The position numbers and the translations under genes are program-made. The notes under the pieces are model-generated. The model saw nothing but the letters and a program-made list of their open reading frames with translations. It was not told where the DNA came from and did no database searches. This document shows, one piece after another, positions 43,940 to 55,727 of a stretch of DNA of 64,000 nt. This stretch comes from Pythium myriotylum (taxonomy: Eukaryota > Oomycota > Peronosporomycetes > Pythiales > Pythiaceae). The stretch covers positions 1,674,001 to 1,738,000 of the forward strand of contig JALJCQ010000003.1 of the NCBI GenBank assembly GCA_023091665.1, written 5' to 3'. Numbering within the stretch: position 1 is the stretch's first letter; every line of letters starts with the position of its first letter.

Positions 43940-45218
43940 TTAGTGGCACAGAAGTCGTTCTCGAATGGTCTGGACCATAACGTCGAAGAAAGATCGCACG
44001 CCTTCCCGAGAAATGTCGTCCAACTGTTCCGCCGTCGCCAATGAACTCTGATGGATTCGCATAAACGACCACTTGATCAGCGCCACGGTTGGAGCCGCGG
44101 ACGTGCTTGGACACTCGACAACCATTGTAACCGACGAGACATCTTTCCGGACGCGAGACTTCGACTGGTACGGATACAAGTCGTCGTGATCGACGTAATC
44201 GGTTACCATGAGACCATGAGGTGCATCGAGTGCAGCAGATTTGGGATAGTACTGCGCGTACATAATGACATTTTTTTCCACCGGGATCCCCTGCCCATAC
44301 TGTGAGACCATTCGTACTTGAGTCGCATCAGTGCCATCGTCACAGCTATCGCTCTCTCGAATGGATACCACGCCAAGTTTTTCTGCAAGGGTCATCTCCA
44401 TCGTTCGTTTGAAGTATCCCATGTGATCAAATACGGTCATCACCGAGGCATTGGGGCTACTGATCCGAGACACTTCCCAGTGCACCATGATGTGATCGCC
44501 ATTAATTGCTTCGAAGGCTTCCATTTGACGAGATTGTCTGCGAAGATCAGTGTGTTGCATCCGTGCGAACATGAACGCGAGCGCTTCCTGCATCTTCTGT
44601 GGTTTGAGTGACTCCAAAATACGTTGGCGAAGTGATATATCTGTGGGAAGATGTATATAGGTACTGGTTGGCGGAGTGCCGTACAATGACTGCGAGAACC
44701 AAAGCAGTCAGTCCAAGTTTGTCTGAGAGAACCCATCCACTAGTTTCCAGCTTTTACCTGGTAACTGGAGACCAACGACTGGGCGCTCGCAACTATCAGG
44801 TGATTGCGCGCGATGGCAGCCTGCATCGCAGCGTTATCATGCAGTTTGTCGGCCAGTGTTTGTCGCGCTTGGAGCTGCTCGGCTTTGAGTTGGTGGAGCT
44901 CTTCACGGAGTGCGACGATCTCTTGTTTCTTGTTTGCGATCTCATCCTATAGTTTCCATTACGAGCATAAGAAACTCCGACGTCGCGAGAAGCGCACATA
45001 CTTGCACGTACTTTTCGAACTTCGTACGTTGGTTTGCGCTTCTTCGTTGTGCGATCACGCCCTGCAGTCGCCGGGACGGTCGACGTCTGTTCGCCCTCGC
45101 TCGCGTCGCCCTCGTCAGCGCTGCTTGTCTGCGGCGTCGTGCCACGCACGAGAGCGAGTCCTTCGCGCTCCGTCTCATGCGTCGGAAGACGCACGACGAC
45201 CAGCAGCGACTCGGTCAT
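43940..45218 (-). CDS. START-like (M96-type) coiled-coil protein, three exons
   Basis: Exons 45012-45218, 44758-44946 and 43940-44689, 381 aa. Introns are 65 nt (GTACGT..TAG) and 68 nt (GTAAAA..CAG), both phase 0. Exon 1 starts MTESLLVVVRLP and ends TTKKRKPTYEVRK; exon 2 (189 nt) is the coil (DEIANKKQEIVALREE...SAQSLVSSYQ). Exon 3 starts SLYGTPPTSTYIHLPTD and has DYVDHDDLYPYQS. It is the closest paralog of 40437-41673 and is head to head (183 bp) with 45402-46801. The stretch 43593-43939 downstream holds no gene. Confidence 0.8.
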
Positions 45219-45359
45219 GGCAGCAAGTGTTTGTCTGAAGCGAGGAAGGTCTCTGCTCAGGAGCTCCGACCAGCACTCTCGGAAGCGGTCGCGTAATCAT
45301 GTCCCAGCAGCCGCAAGTCCCGTCGCACGGGCTCTGTTGGAAGGCTTCCAACGTCAGCT

Positions 45360-45372
45360 TGCCACGCTGGCA
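45360..45372. promoter_or_regulatory. Palindromic site TGCCACGCTGGCA
   Basis: Identical 13-bp inverted repeat to that at 42171, here 138 bp upstream of the codon homologous to the paralog's ATG and 42 bp upstream of the alternative ATG at 45402. Confidence 0.45.
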
Positions 45373-45401
45373 GGTAAGAAAACCGAGTTGACCTCTGGTG
45401 G

Positions 45402-46801
45402 ATGGATACCTGTCGCCACGCTGGCAACGTGAAGAACTGTTCTGTCGAGTGCGAGACGAAGATCGAGACATCACGATTTGGACGACCTCGAACCGCGATT
45501 GAGTCGCTGGTGGTTGTCGTTCGACTGCAACAGGCTTCGCCAGCCCAAGACACTAGCTCGAGCTCTGCATCTAGCGGTGAGACCACGAGCGATGAAGCTG
45601 AGAGAACGGTGGCAGCATCCGGCAAGCGCAAGTCCAGCTACCACATGCAGCGGGTTGGTTTCTCTGTTGTGACACGGACCGTCTTGGGCGTGGAATGACA
45701 GATAAGGGGTGTCCTTGTTGCTACTACATAGGAAGAGATCGCGCGACTCCAGAGAGAAGCAGAGGAACTCGAGTCCAAGCTGCAAGAAGTGCGGTCTCGA
45801 CAGCCGGAATCGCTGGCTCGACAAGACATCGCTCTGCGGCATCAAGTGGCGACAAACAGACTCGTAATTGCTGGTGCGCAGTCGCTTGTTGGGAACGCGG
45901 GCGTACGTTTTTTATCAGGTAATAGCATCCATCCTAGATTCCAAAGTATGACTGCGATCGTTAGTCTATCGGGGAGAAGTCACCGATTGGAAGCTACACG
46001 CACCTTCCGATTGACCAGCTCGACCGCGAGCGTATCATCAAAGCCATCAAACCGAAGCAAATTGAAGACGCGACCTTGTACATGCTCGCGAGATGCGAAT
46101 ATGCGAACCTCGATCGCCCGAGTCGCCAAGTGGAGCATTTTAGCACGAATGAGGGCGATCAGGTCGCCGTGTTGTGGGAGATCGCCCACGTTACGGAGGG
46201 TAAACCGACAGCGCGCGAGGTCTTCGACGAGATGCTTCAGTTTACACGAATTCGTGAATTGGCGCTCGCCGAACGCATGGGGAGGCTCGAAATACGAGAA
46301 AGCGACAGCACCGCTGACGTAACGGACGTTGCCCAGTCACGAATACTATCAACTCACTCAAGCGGGCTGCTCGTCGAGAAGAACGTCCTCATCCACTCGC
46401 AGTTTTTTGCCAAGTCGGCTACTCTGGAAAGACCATACGGCATCTTTGTCATCAACTCGGTTCACCAAGACGACGCGTTTCCATACGACCCTCAAGAGCG
46501 GATTCGCCAAGACTCGAGCTCTGCTTTGCTCATAACAGAGCATCCAGGAGTAGGTCCGCAGCGACAACGCACTGTCGTTCTCGCCAAGTACTCGTTTGCT
46601 CGGACCCATCGGAGCCACCTTGCGACGGATGAGCAGCTCGCTCAGATCGCCGAGGACGGGCTGCGTGTCTGCTTCGATGTGATGGTCCACACCGTGCGAC
46701 AGCAACTCCGTCTCCGCGAGACTCTTCTCGCGGTCGATGATGAGGACCCCACAGCTTTCTTGGACGAGCTGCTTCAGGAAGCTGAGCTCCATGTGACGTG
46801 A
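45402..46801 (+). CDS. START-like (M96-type) coiled-coil protein, three exons, altered start
   Basis: Exons 45402-45653, 45732-45902 and 45965-46801, 419 aa if the ATG at 45402 is used. Introns are 78 nt (GTTGGT..TAG) and 62 nt (GTACGT..TAG), both phase 0. The codon matching the paralog start is ATT (45498-45500, before ESLVVVVRLQQ). Either translation now starts 32 codons earlier or a near-cognate codon is used. Exon 1 ends GKRKSSYHMQR; exon 2 (171 nt) is the coil ending AGAQSLVGNAG. Exon 3 has EKSPIGSYTHLPIDQ, NSVHQDDAFPYDP and the acidic tail DDEDPTAFLDELL. It is the closest paralog of 42298-43592. Confidence 0.75.
45414..45426. promoter_or_regulatory. Second, imperfect copy of the palindromic site
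   Basis: CGCCACGCTGGCA, 54 bp from the first copy. It falls inside the frame opened by the ATG at 45402, which argues that the ancestral start was further downstream. Confidence 0.4.
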
Positions 46802-46940
46802 TACCGAGCGTATGAGACATAAATACGGTAAAATGCCAAGATGACCATCACTCCACCCAGCGTAATCCGTGAGCTGACTGTGTGAGGAGCTCCCATGTCA
46901 ATCAACCAAACCGTCTCAGCGTCATTTCGCGACGAGCGCG

Positions 46941-48093
46941 ATGCCGACGACGTCCGTGTCGAGCGAAGAGCAGCCGCGCAGCAGCGACGAAGACGCGCAG
47001 GCGCCGGCGGCCGGCGCGAAGAAGCGCCGCTCGTCCTACCACGTGCGCAAGGTGCGGACATCTGGAGTATGAGATGGGGGAAGATAAGAGGGAACACGAG
47101 CTGACCCTGTGCGACAGACTGAGATGCAGGAGTTGAGGAAGCAGATCGCAGTGCTCGAACGCCGGCTCAGCAGGCTGTCTACTGGCACGAGCGAAGAAGA
47201 GTGCGAGCTCCAGGAGCAGGAACAGCTGAGGTCAAGCATCCAACTCAACCACATTAGGCTCGCCGGCGCGCAGTCGTTACTGTCTTCCTTCACGGTAAGA
47301 GCAGGCACGAATGGGTAAACAGCGAGCGGTTGCTGATAACCAGACCTGTTCATCGAAGAAATCGGCGTGGCAAAGCCCTTTCTACAGTTTCATCCATCTG
47401 ACGGCTGATCGCCAGCAGCGCCATGACCGTTTGCAATCGCTGCACGGTCAAACTATCGAGACCTCGACAAGGATCCTACAGGAGCGCACTCGCTTCCTAG
47501 ATCTGAGGCACGATCACGCACACACTGAGCGCTTTCAGTTACCAAACGGCGACTTTATCATCGCAAGGCTCGAGGTGACCCCTTTAGGTCGCGAGATTCC
47601 AGCGCGACTTGTGTTTGACGAAGCCATTCGTTCGCTACATCACGCTGACATGACTGTTACCGACCATACCGGAATTATTACAGTCATGGAAGAGGACGTG
47701 ATCTCGGACTCAGTTCGGCAGCAGTGCATGGTGCAGGAATCCGCCGACGGAGTGGAGGTGCAGTCGAATATGGTGGTATTCTCCCATTTCGACGAGCTGA
47801 GACGAGTCGGGACGCTGACAGCCAATGCTGTGGATAAGGACGATCTCCACCCTTTCCTCGATTCTTTGCCGCGCGTGCGGAGAGACGTGTACGGTAGCAT
47901 CGTCATCAGCGAATGCACACCGGAGCAAGACGGCCTCGCCCCCATCGTGTCCATGTCGCGATGGATGGCCGTGCGACTGAGTGCGCCGCCATTCCCACTG
48001 ACGAGAGCCCAAGAGATCCAGCTGCGCGAGAACACTCGTGTGGTCGGCGACGTGCTCTTCAAAGTCCTTCAGGAAAAGCTAGGATTACGATAA
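46941..48093 (+). CDS. START-like (M96-type) coiled-coil protein, three exons
   Basis: Exons 46941-47051, 47118-47294 and 47344-48093, 345 aa. Introns are 66 nt (GTGCGG..CAG) and 49 nt (GTAAGA..CAG), both phase 0. Exon 1 is short and starts MPTTSVSSEEQPRSS, ending AKKRRSSYHVRK. Exon 2 (177 nt) is the coil (TEMQELRKQIAVLERRL...AGAQSLLSSFT). Exon 3 has SPFYSFIHLTADRQQ, NGDFIIARLEV and NAVDKDDLHPF. The closest paralog is 48211-49419, with the same 177-nt exon 2, so they form a tandem pair. Confidence 0.8.
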
Positions 48094-48210
48094 AAGAGAT
48101 ATAAACGAGACTTTGATGACTGCCCAATGGACTTTCGTGAGGGTAACTTGTCGTAATCAGAGGCGCAATCTATCTTGGCGTCTGCTGAGCTGGCTGAGAA
48201 GGGCACAAAG

Positions 48211-49419
48211 ATGGCCGAGTCAGAGCCTCCTCGACGGTCGTGCAGCGCCCGAAATGAGGAGCTACGAGTCGTCATCTCCTGGCGGAAAGGCTCCTCACAC
48301 CCTCCGCTCGAGTTACGGAAGGGGGCGGACAAGAGGAAGAAGCGGCGCTCGTCTTACCACGTGCGGAAGGTGAAGGTCTCCGCAAACTTGGTTCTTAGAT
48401 GTTCGAATGCTCACGCCCCACGCACGCGTCTGTAGGATGAGAAACTGGAGCTCGAGGCCCAGCTTGAACAACTGCAGCTTGAGCTCAAGCGTCTCACGAC
48501 CATGCAGGACGTCGAGCCGCGTATAATGTACACCCCCGAGCAGCTCCGAGCGCAAGTCGAGGCCAACCACATGGCGCTGGCGGGAGCCGCGTCGATCGCC
48601 GCAGCTTTTCGCGTACGTGGAATCCCTTAGGCGTCTTCGTCGCTGTCTGAGCTCAACACGAGACTTTCGACTGCATAGGCGACGGTCGGTTCATCGTGGG
48701 AAAGCCCATTTTCCACGCACATTCATCTCACTGTAGATCGAAAGCAACGCTTCGACACGCTGGTAGGACTGCGCGAGAAGAAGCTGGACGTGGCGAGTAA
48801 GCTGCTGCTCGAACGCGCTCGTTTCCTCGATTTACGACACGAATACTGCGTCGTGGACCGATTCCAGCTACCGAACGGCGATTACATCTTAAGTCGCTTT
48901 GAAGTCGTGCCATTCGGCCGAGGGTTCACAGTCGAGCGCATATTCGACGAGCTTGTTTTGTTCATGCGGCAGGCCGACATGAGCATCACAGACCACGCCA
49001 ACGTCGTCACAATCCTTGAGAACGAGGAAGCGCTGACTCCTTCGGTCCAACAGACCCGGCTCGTCTACGCTCTGGGGGAAGGCATCGAAGTCGAGGCGAA
49101 TGCCGTTCTCTTCTCCCGTTTCTCTGAGAGCGACAACTGTGGCGTCTTCGCTGTCGACTTCGTGAACCAGGACGATCTTTATCCAAATGCAACAACTCGT
49201 CGCATTCAGAAGGATCTAACTGGCGGGGGCTTCGTTGCCGAGTGTCCAGCCGACGACGACGGCCCGCCCGTCGTGTGCATGACGCGATGGATGTCTGTGC
49301 GTCTCCACAAGGCACCATTCCCACTCACACGCGCCCACGAACGCGTCGTGCGTGAGAAATGCCGGGCGATCGGCGACGTGATGGCCAAGGCCATGCTGGA
49401 GAAGCTCGGGCTCCGGTGA
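48211..49419 (+). CDS. START-like (M96-type) coiled-coil protein, three exons
   Basis: Exons 48211-48369, 48436-48612 and 48679-49419, 358 aa; both introns are 66 nt (GTGAAG..TAG and GTACGT..TAG), phase 0. Exon 1 ends KRKKRRSSYHVRK; exon 2 (177 nt) is a Leu/Gln/Glu coil (DEKLELEAQLEQLQLELK). Exon 3 starts ATVGSSWESPFSTHIHL, aligning with SAWQSPFYSFIHL of 46941-48093, and has DFVNQDDLYPN. The START-like part keeps the FLDLRHE and NGDYILSRFEV motifs. Confidence 0.8.
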
Positions 49420-49653
49420 CTCACACATAGAGCGAGTAGAAGCCCGTTTTGAAGAGAAGGAAGGATACTGTATCCACGTTCCGTATCCGTGGGAAAACGT
49501 TCAATTGATGCAAGAAGTTCTCATGTGCCTGACCCCGAGTCCCCTTTTTTTGTTCGTCAGTTGATGGGTTGGTGGGTGACTTCGCGGCGCATCTTCAAGC
49601 GAGTTGACGAGTCGCACGTTTCGTTCAGTTTCCTTTTTCTCGTCGACAGAGAA

Positions 49654-50937
49654 ATGAGCAAAGAGGACGAATCTCAGCGTAGCGCGTGGCTCTCCCCGCG
49701 TGCAAGTCTCGACAGTGCGTCGTGCGTGGCCAACAAGAAGAAGCGCCGGACTTACCTCGCGCGCAAGGTATCTGATCTCGTGAATAATCCACACTCGATA
49801 AAATTCTCAGCGTGTTGTTCGTAGGAAGAAAAGGCCCAGCTCCTCGACGAGATGGAAATTCTCCACGGTCGGTTGGCGTTGCTCAAGACGACGCCACCCG
49901 AGCAACATGCGATGCTCGCGCAAAACTGGAGAGAGATCGAGCAGCAGCGGCGAGCGCAGAGGGCGTTGATGGAGAGCGCGACGCTCAATTACACGATGCA
50001 GTCTGCTATCCGCGCGCAGCAACTACACCTAGCCGGATCACAGTCCCTCATGACCAGTTTGATCATGGACCGGACAAGCAAGCACCCGGAAGTGCCATTC
50101 GCGCGAGAGATCCAGCTGCCAGTGGACCAAAGTCGACGGCAGCAACTGCTGCGAGGCATGAAGGAGCACACGATCCGCGAAGCGACGCAATTCATGCTGT
50201 CGCGCCGCCAGTTTCTGGATCTTCGCCGCGCGAGTCATCAGGCTGAAGAGTTCGACCTCGCGAATGGCGATTTCAAGTCAATCCACTGGGATGTCGTACC
50301 GTTCTTTGGTCAGCACACGGTCGGCGACGTGTACGACGAGCTGCTATTCTTCATGATGAACCAGGAGATGAGTGCGACTGAGCACTTGAATGCCGTCACG
50401 CTTCGCGAAAGCGATGATGACGACTTTTTCGATGTCGCACAGGTGCGACTGGTGACAACGATGCCCGAAGGAAGCGGAGGACGGCTACCGCTCACGATTG
50501 AGAGAAATCTCGTGATCTACATGCAAATGTTTGAACGATCCGAGATGCTGGACGCCCCGCACGCACTCATGGTCGTTCAAGCAGTGGACAGTGACGATCT
50601 CTTCCCTTACCACACGGGAGAGCGTCTTCGACAGGATATCACAGCTGTCGTCTTCATCACGGCAGCGGAAAGTGATGATGAGTCGGCTCGGTCCTGTGTG
50701 TCGATGACTCGATGGGCATCTGTACTCATGCACAATGCCGATTATGTTGCCAGCCGAAAAGGATGTGCTCGTGTGAACGACGATTGGCGGGACGATTTTG
50801 ACGAGACAGTGAAGCGAGCAGTCCATGAGTGGTGCGATCTCATGCTGACCACGATGAAAGAGCGTATGCGTATGCGGAAAGTGACGAGCCACCGGAGGCT
50901 CGGGATCTCCACCGAAGACTCCAACTTGACGCTTTGA
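49654..50937 (+). CDS. START-like (M96-type) coiled-coil protein, two exons
   Basis: Exons 49654-49767 and 49825-50937, 408 aa. The single intron (57 nt, GTATCT..TAG, phase 0) lies after KKKRRTYLARK, the position shared by the family. The second family intron is absent and the coil runs straight into the START-like domain (AGSQSLMTS...FAREIQLPVDQ). The signature is QAVDSDDLFPYHT. The gain or loss of that intron separates this copy from its neighbours. An in-frame ATG at 49489 would extend the protein, but the paralogs favour 49654. Confidence 0.8.
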
Positions 50938-52609
50938 AGGCTTCATTGCACAAAAATTATTGTGTACGGATCACAATCTTGTCACTTTTTTCACCAGCCA
51001 CATCACATTGATTATGAACTGTAGGCTGTGTCCGTCCAATCGGTAGAGCATTGCATGCTGCGACGGATATCGTTTACACGAAGATGTCGAGATCACGCTC
51101 GGTCGCACAGTGTATCTGTCTGAGCTCTCAAGCTTGCACACGATGAGGAAATAAAATATTTCGCTCCATGTCGCGCGAGGTACCCTGCGCGTGCGCAAAA
51201 CAGTAGCATCCCGGCTCCTGTCTGTGCAAGGCACTTGCCTGGCTATAGCCGTTGACATGAGCGTGCTGGAGCTTCTACACCACGGGAACATTGTCATCGA
51301 GCCACTAAAAACTTGTATTTCTGCGGATCGCATCAAGATCGTTCAAACGGACGATTGTGCTCGACGTAAAGGCCCTCAGCGAGGTGAGTTCGGTGCGCGC
51401 TTGATCCAAGGTTTCTGTAGAGCTACGCCAGTGCATTAAGCCGCAGGGCCAGAAGACCGTGCCGTCGCCAGTCGAACGCGGCGCCCGAATTCGTGGATCA
51501 ATTGTCAGTTGAGTTCGCTCCACGTTTAACTGACCAACAGCACTCAAGAACTGCATTATCCCTCACATTCGTGATCGGTTAGTGTGGTGAAACCTGTCGC
51601 CAAATATGCCAGATACACTGCCATAAGCGACCTTGTTGAGCAAGCAGCGTCAGCCGTGATCCATGTCATTTCCAACAGCTACGAAGCGCTTCCTCGTTTC
51701 GATTCTCACAATTTCAGTCGTAGTTTCTCGACCGATGTCTTGGATCTTTCAATGATTTATTCATGCGAGCGCAAATTACGGTAGACTGAAATAGCTGTAG
51801 TTTCATGGTGTAGGCACTTTGTGGGAGGTTCAGGTAAGTATATTTTGAACACACAATGCGAATCGCAATACAAACCTACGCCAACAGGATAATGTGCATA
51901 CACGCCATTCTCCCTCCTCGAAAAAAAAAACACCACGATCCGATCACACTCCCTCGCCATCTTCCATACAGTCGACCAGTCAGTTGGTGACAGAGGCCAG
52001 TCGACCTTGCACTGATAGACACCCCAGAGGCCAGCGGACTCACTCTCGGCCACTCCATTTCCGCGCCGTCCTGCCCCATTGGTTCGGGTCGGTCTCGGGT
52101 CTCCGGTGGCCAAGACGGATCTCTGCACGTGCCTCCTCTCCTTTGAGTGCTGGCAGCGCATGTGTTTCCCACGCAATGCGGGCCTGGCTCGCGAGGCCTC
52201 GCACGGTGGCCGTCGTGGACGTGTTATCCCAGCGTGTTTTGGGGTAGACTGGCGCCTCGGACCACAGGGATTGCCTCGCGAGCGTACGTCTTGGATCTTG
52301 GTGAGAGGGGATCGTGACGGGCGAGAGAGGGAGAAGGTGGCGATGGCGCGATGGCACGAGGTCTACAGCGGCACTTGAGCATGGAGAGGGTCAGTCGCGA
52401 GGAGCAGCAGGCAGCAGCGCCTACGTGGGTCGGACCGAGGCGCGAGCAGGAGGAGGATGGCTTTGATAGGAGATGACTTGCTCTGTGATTGGCTGAAATT
52501 ATATTTGTGTAGCCATATTGGGTACTTCGGGGACCACGGTAGACGATAACTTACTGGTTTAAGATATTTACAGCTGGATTTTTCGAAAATCTGCAAAACG
52601 ACATTTGAG
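50938..52609. other. 1.7 kb gap, no supported gene
   Basis: Several minus-strand frames of 80-140 codons occur (for example 51305-51556 and 51757-52176), but none has a domain, a paralog or convincing splice partners. A short A-run (51922-51931) is the only simple repeat seen. Confidence 0.4.
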
Positions 52610-53580
52610 ATGCGTCTCCTCGCGTGGGCTGTGCTCTCGGCGCTCGTGGTCGCGGCGGAGGGCGCGAGCTCCGTGGCGACAGCGCGCCGCGCATTCTTCG
52701 CCGGAGCTTCGCCCAATCCCAAGCCGACCGACCACCCGATCGTTCAGGATGCGGCTCGAGTACGTGTGTTCGAATCTCCGGAATGCCTCGCTCGTATTGA
52801 CTCGATGTCATTGCATACTGGTTACTCGTCTGTAGTTTGCAGTCGGTGAGTTGCAGAAGCTCTCGGACTCGGGCATCTACAAGACACTCCAGCTGGAGCG
52901 TATCCACAGCGCTGCAGCAGAGGTAGGCAGGCGCTTCTTGGTTTTCTGCCAAAGCATTTCCGATGGCCTTGCTTCTCTTTCGTCTGCAGGTTGGTGACTT
53001 CCATTACTGCGTGCACTTGCGAGTCGCACTCTCGTCACCGCACTTCAAAAGCGGTAATATCACAGAGGACTATGAAATGATGGTCCTCGAGTCCAAGGAT
53101 CTGCCAGGGACACCAGCCAAAGGCGAGCGCAGCATCGCAATCGACGAGTTTCCCGTCATGGATGAAGACGCGATCGAGTTGTTTTGGATCGAAATGGTAG
53201 AAGAGCGTCGGCGCAAGCGTGCGGCTCTGTTCGACAAGTGGCGAGAAGAAGCCGAACAAGGCATAGACCCTGTCGTTGCGGCAGCCGCTGAGGTCGCAAT
53301 GGCAGTTAACAGGATCCCACCTCGCCCAAAGATCATCCCCACGACCAAGGCTGGCGAGAAGACCAACGCGGACAAGGCTGATCTACCGCCAAAGAAGAAA
53401 AAGACACTATCGCTGGAAGATCTCGAGGCCATGCCCACGAAGCAGCTGCGCAAGCTTCTGACTGCTGCCTCCGGTGTCTCGGATCAATTAAGAGAAGCCA
53501 TCACCGACGTCATCGATGGCCGCTTGCGCCGTCTCGAAGAAGAAGAGCAAGCGATCGAAATGAGCAAGGACGAACTGTGA
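52610..53580 (+). CDS. ER-resident protein: signal peptide, cystatin-like segment, C-terminal KDEL
   Basis: Exons 52610-52759, 52836-52922 and 52990-53580, 275 aa; introns are 76 nt (GTACGT..TAG) and 67 nt (GTAGGC..CAG), both phase 0. The signal peptide is [18 protein letters not shown]. The splice of exons 1-2 gives [17 protein letters not shown] and of 2-3 [16 protein letters not shown], which resembles the helix and first hairpin of cystatin folds (alignment by eye). A helical Arg/Glu part, a Lys-rich linker and an SAP-like motif ([16 protein letters not shown]) follow. The last four residues are KDEL, the ER-retrieval signal. It is therefore a soluble ER-lumen protein; chaperone or inhibitor roles are guesses. 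Confidence 0.75.
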
Positions 53581-54299
53581 TGTGGGACTGTGCGGTCGTC
53601 CAATGTACGATCCCTATCAACTCGCATCACTGTGTCAACGACTATACATAATCCAGCTCACCAACATCGCACTAAAGCGCTTGGGTAATGTGCAGGGAGT
53701 GTACATCACCTATTCTTGGTCTTGGATGGAGATGCTCGAGTGGGTTAATCTAGAGATACATACGTTCTGCGTCTGTCGAGGGCACAACGACAACCTGAGA
53801 GCGTGCTCGACACGTGTCTGGTCTCCCTTCAACCCCCAGCAGTAAAAGTCGGATTCGATGATTCTGCAGCTGATCTTCCAAGCGTTTTTTATCGGCGGCT
53901 TGCAGATGATTCTTCAGTCCATCTTTCTTGGCTGCGTTGCGATTCTGAGACGACTTGTCGGCGTGTGTGAACGAACAAGGCCAACGAACGTAGAAGGGGC
54001 GAAGACGACAGAGTCCGTGGCGAGTCGCAGCAGCACGAAGATTGTCGCGCTGCCACCCACACTGGTCCACGACCAGATCCTGTTGAGGACGTGAAGCACT
54101 TGCCATCGTTGAAGTTGCCTACTGAAATAGCTTCTATCCCTCCAAAATATCTATCAAAAAAATCCAAATATCCAGCGTGAGGGGCGGAGTGACCGCACTT
54201 TCCCAGTTTGGTCATAATCATCCAAACACCCCGTCTGTCCGACTAGCGTGGGTGATTGGGTGGTGTCTCTGATCCGATCCTCTCGCTCTGGAGCTTCTC
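53581..54299. other. 0.7 kb gap, one doubtful minus-strand frame
   Basis: A minus-strand frame (53750-54106) contains a Lys/Ala/Gln-rich stretch (SSQNRNAAKKDGLKNHL) that looks coding, but its N-terminal part does not and no splice model was convincing. No other gene was seen. The START-like gene downstream must have its promoter here. Confidence 0.3.
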
Positions 54300-55727
54300 A
54301 TGGGGCCTCAGCCCAGTCGGCCAAAAGCAACGGGGTCGAGCATGGGCAAGACGTGGGACCGCATGGCCGCCAAAGTGGCCAAGGCCATGGGCAAGAAGCG
54401 CGGCTGGGGCGTCGAGGAGGCGCCCGCGGCGCTCGAGGCCCCGGCGCCGCCGCCCGCGCCCGCCAAGCTCGGCGCTGCGACCGCGACTGCGACCGCGAAC
54501 GCGTCGCCGGGGCCGCCGCAATCCGACTCGGACCTGCCAGTGGAAGGCTCGACGACGTCGGACGCCACGGAAGAGTCGGACGGCATGGACCCGCCGCCGC
54601 CGCCGGTCAAAGAGACCACGGTGCGCAAGAAGCGCAAGCCGACGTACTATGTGCGCAAGGACGAGATGACGCGGCTCAAAGAAGAGATCGAACAGCTCCA
54701 GGCGCAACTGACCGCGCGGGAGACCGAGCGCCAGCTGGCCGACGAGGCCATGAACAAGCAGCTCGTGATGAACGCGGCGATCGCCAGTGACGTCAAGCAG
54801 AACGAGATCATGGTCTCGGGTATCCGCGCAATGATTTGCGCACGCAATGTGAGTGAGTGTTTGGGTGAGAGTGGCGAGAAACGATTGGTCTAACGAGCTA
54901 TGGTTCTCTGTTGCAAGGCTGAACGCGATCGTAATCCGCTGGAGACGTTCATCCGCATGTCGGCAAACGAGGACGAGCGCCGCCAGACACTGCTGTCCAT
55001 CAAGGAGCAGAAGATCTTTGAGGGCAAGGAGTTCATCGATGAATACTGCAAGCGTATCGTGAACCCGACTCGCAGCATGCAGGACTGCCAGACGTACGAC
55101 ACTGACAAGGGCGACTTCGTGCTCGACCAGTTCGATATCACGCCGTTCGAAAAGGCCGTGAACGCGAGGCAGGCGTACGATGCGCTGCTCGGATTCTTCA
55201 GTGCCCAGGAAGTGAGCATTACCGCAATGTTCGGTGTGCTCGCTGTGCGTGAGACAGACGATTGCGGCGAGTCGACGGCTACTCAGTGTCGTTTGCTCAC
55301 GACGTTCAAAAGTGGTGTTCAGGTCGAGACCAATGCCGTCATGTATCTGCGGTTCTGCGAGAGGGACGATGACGGGGTTCTACTGGATGAGCCGTATGGG
55401 CTAGTGACGATCGACTACGTCAACCAAGACGACCTGTTTCCATACCAGCCGACTCAGCGTGTCCGAGAAGACATCACTATGGTCGGTATTATTCGCGCGT
55501 TTCCGAACCCGGCGTACGCTACTGCTCAGCCCCACGAACGTGCCGGTATCCCAGAAAAAGTTGTCGGCATGGCCCGTTGGGGCTTCACAAGGCTCGTCAA
55601 GCCGGAGATCCCAATGCCGTTTGGAGCGGCGGAGGAGCTGCGCAGCTCTATTCGAGCGTTCAGTGATTTCATGCCGATGGTGATGAACGAGATCATCAAC
55701 ACAAGGCAAGTCAGCAAGTTTTATTGA
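54300..55727 (+). CDS. START-like (M96-type) coiled-coil protein, two exons
   Basis: Exons 54300-54848 and 54918-55727, 452 aa; one 69-nt intron (GTGAGT..AAG, phase 0). Here the intron between basic motif and coil is missing: VRKKRKPTYYVRKDEMTRLKEE is continuous. The intron after the coil remains. The N terminus is long and Ala/Pro-rich (GC-rich). The START-like domain opens RNPLETFIRMSANEDERR and has DYVNQDDLFPYQP. The start is the ATG at 54300; an ATG at 54342 is also possible. Confidence 0.8.

Noticed and set aside
51305..52176. Minus-strand frames of 83-139 codons in the 1.7-kb gap
   Set aside because: No domain or paralog, and overlapping frames on both strands are equally long.
53750..54106. 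Small Lys-rich protein on the minus strand
   Set aside because: Part looks coding (SSQNRNAAKKDGLKNHL), but no convincing start, splice model or family.
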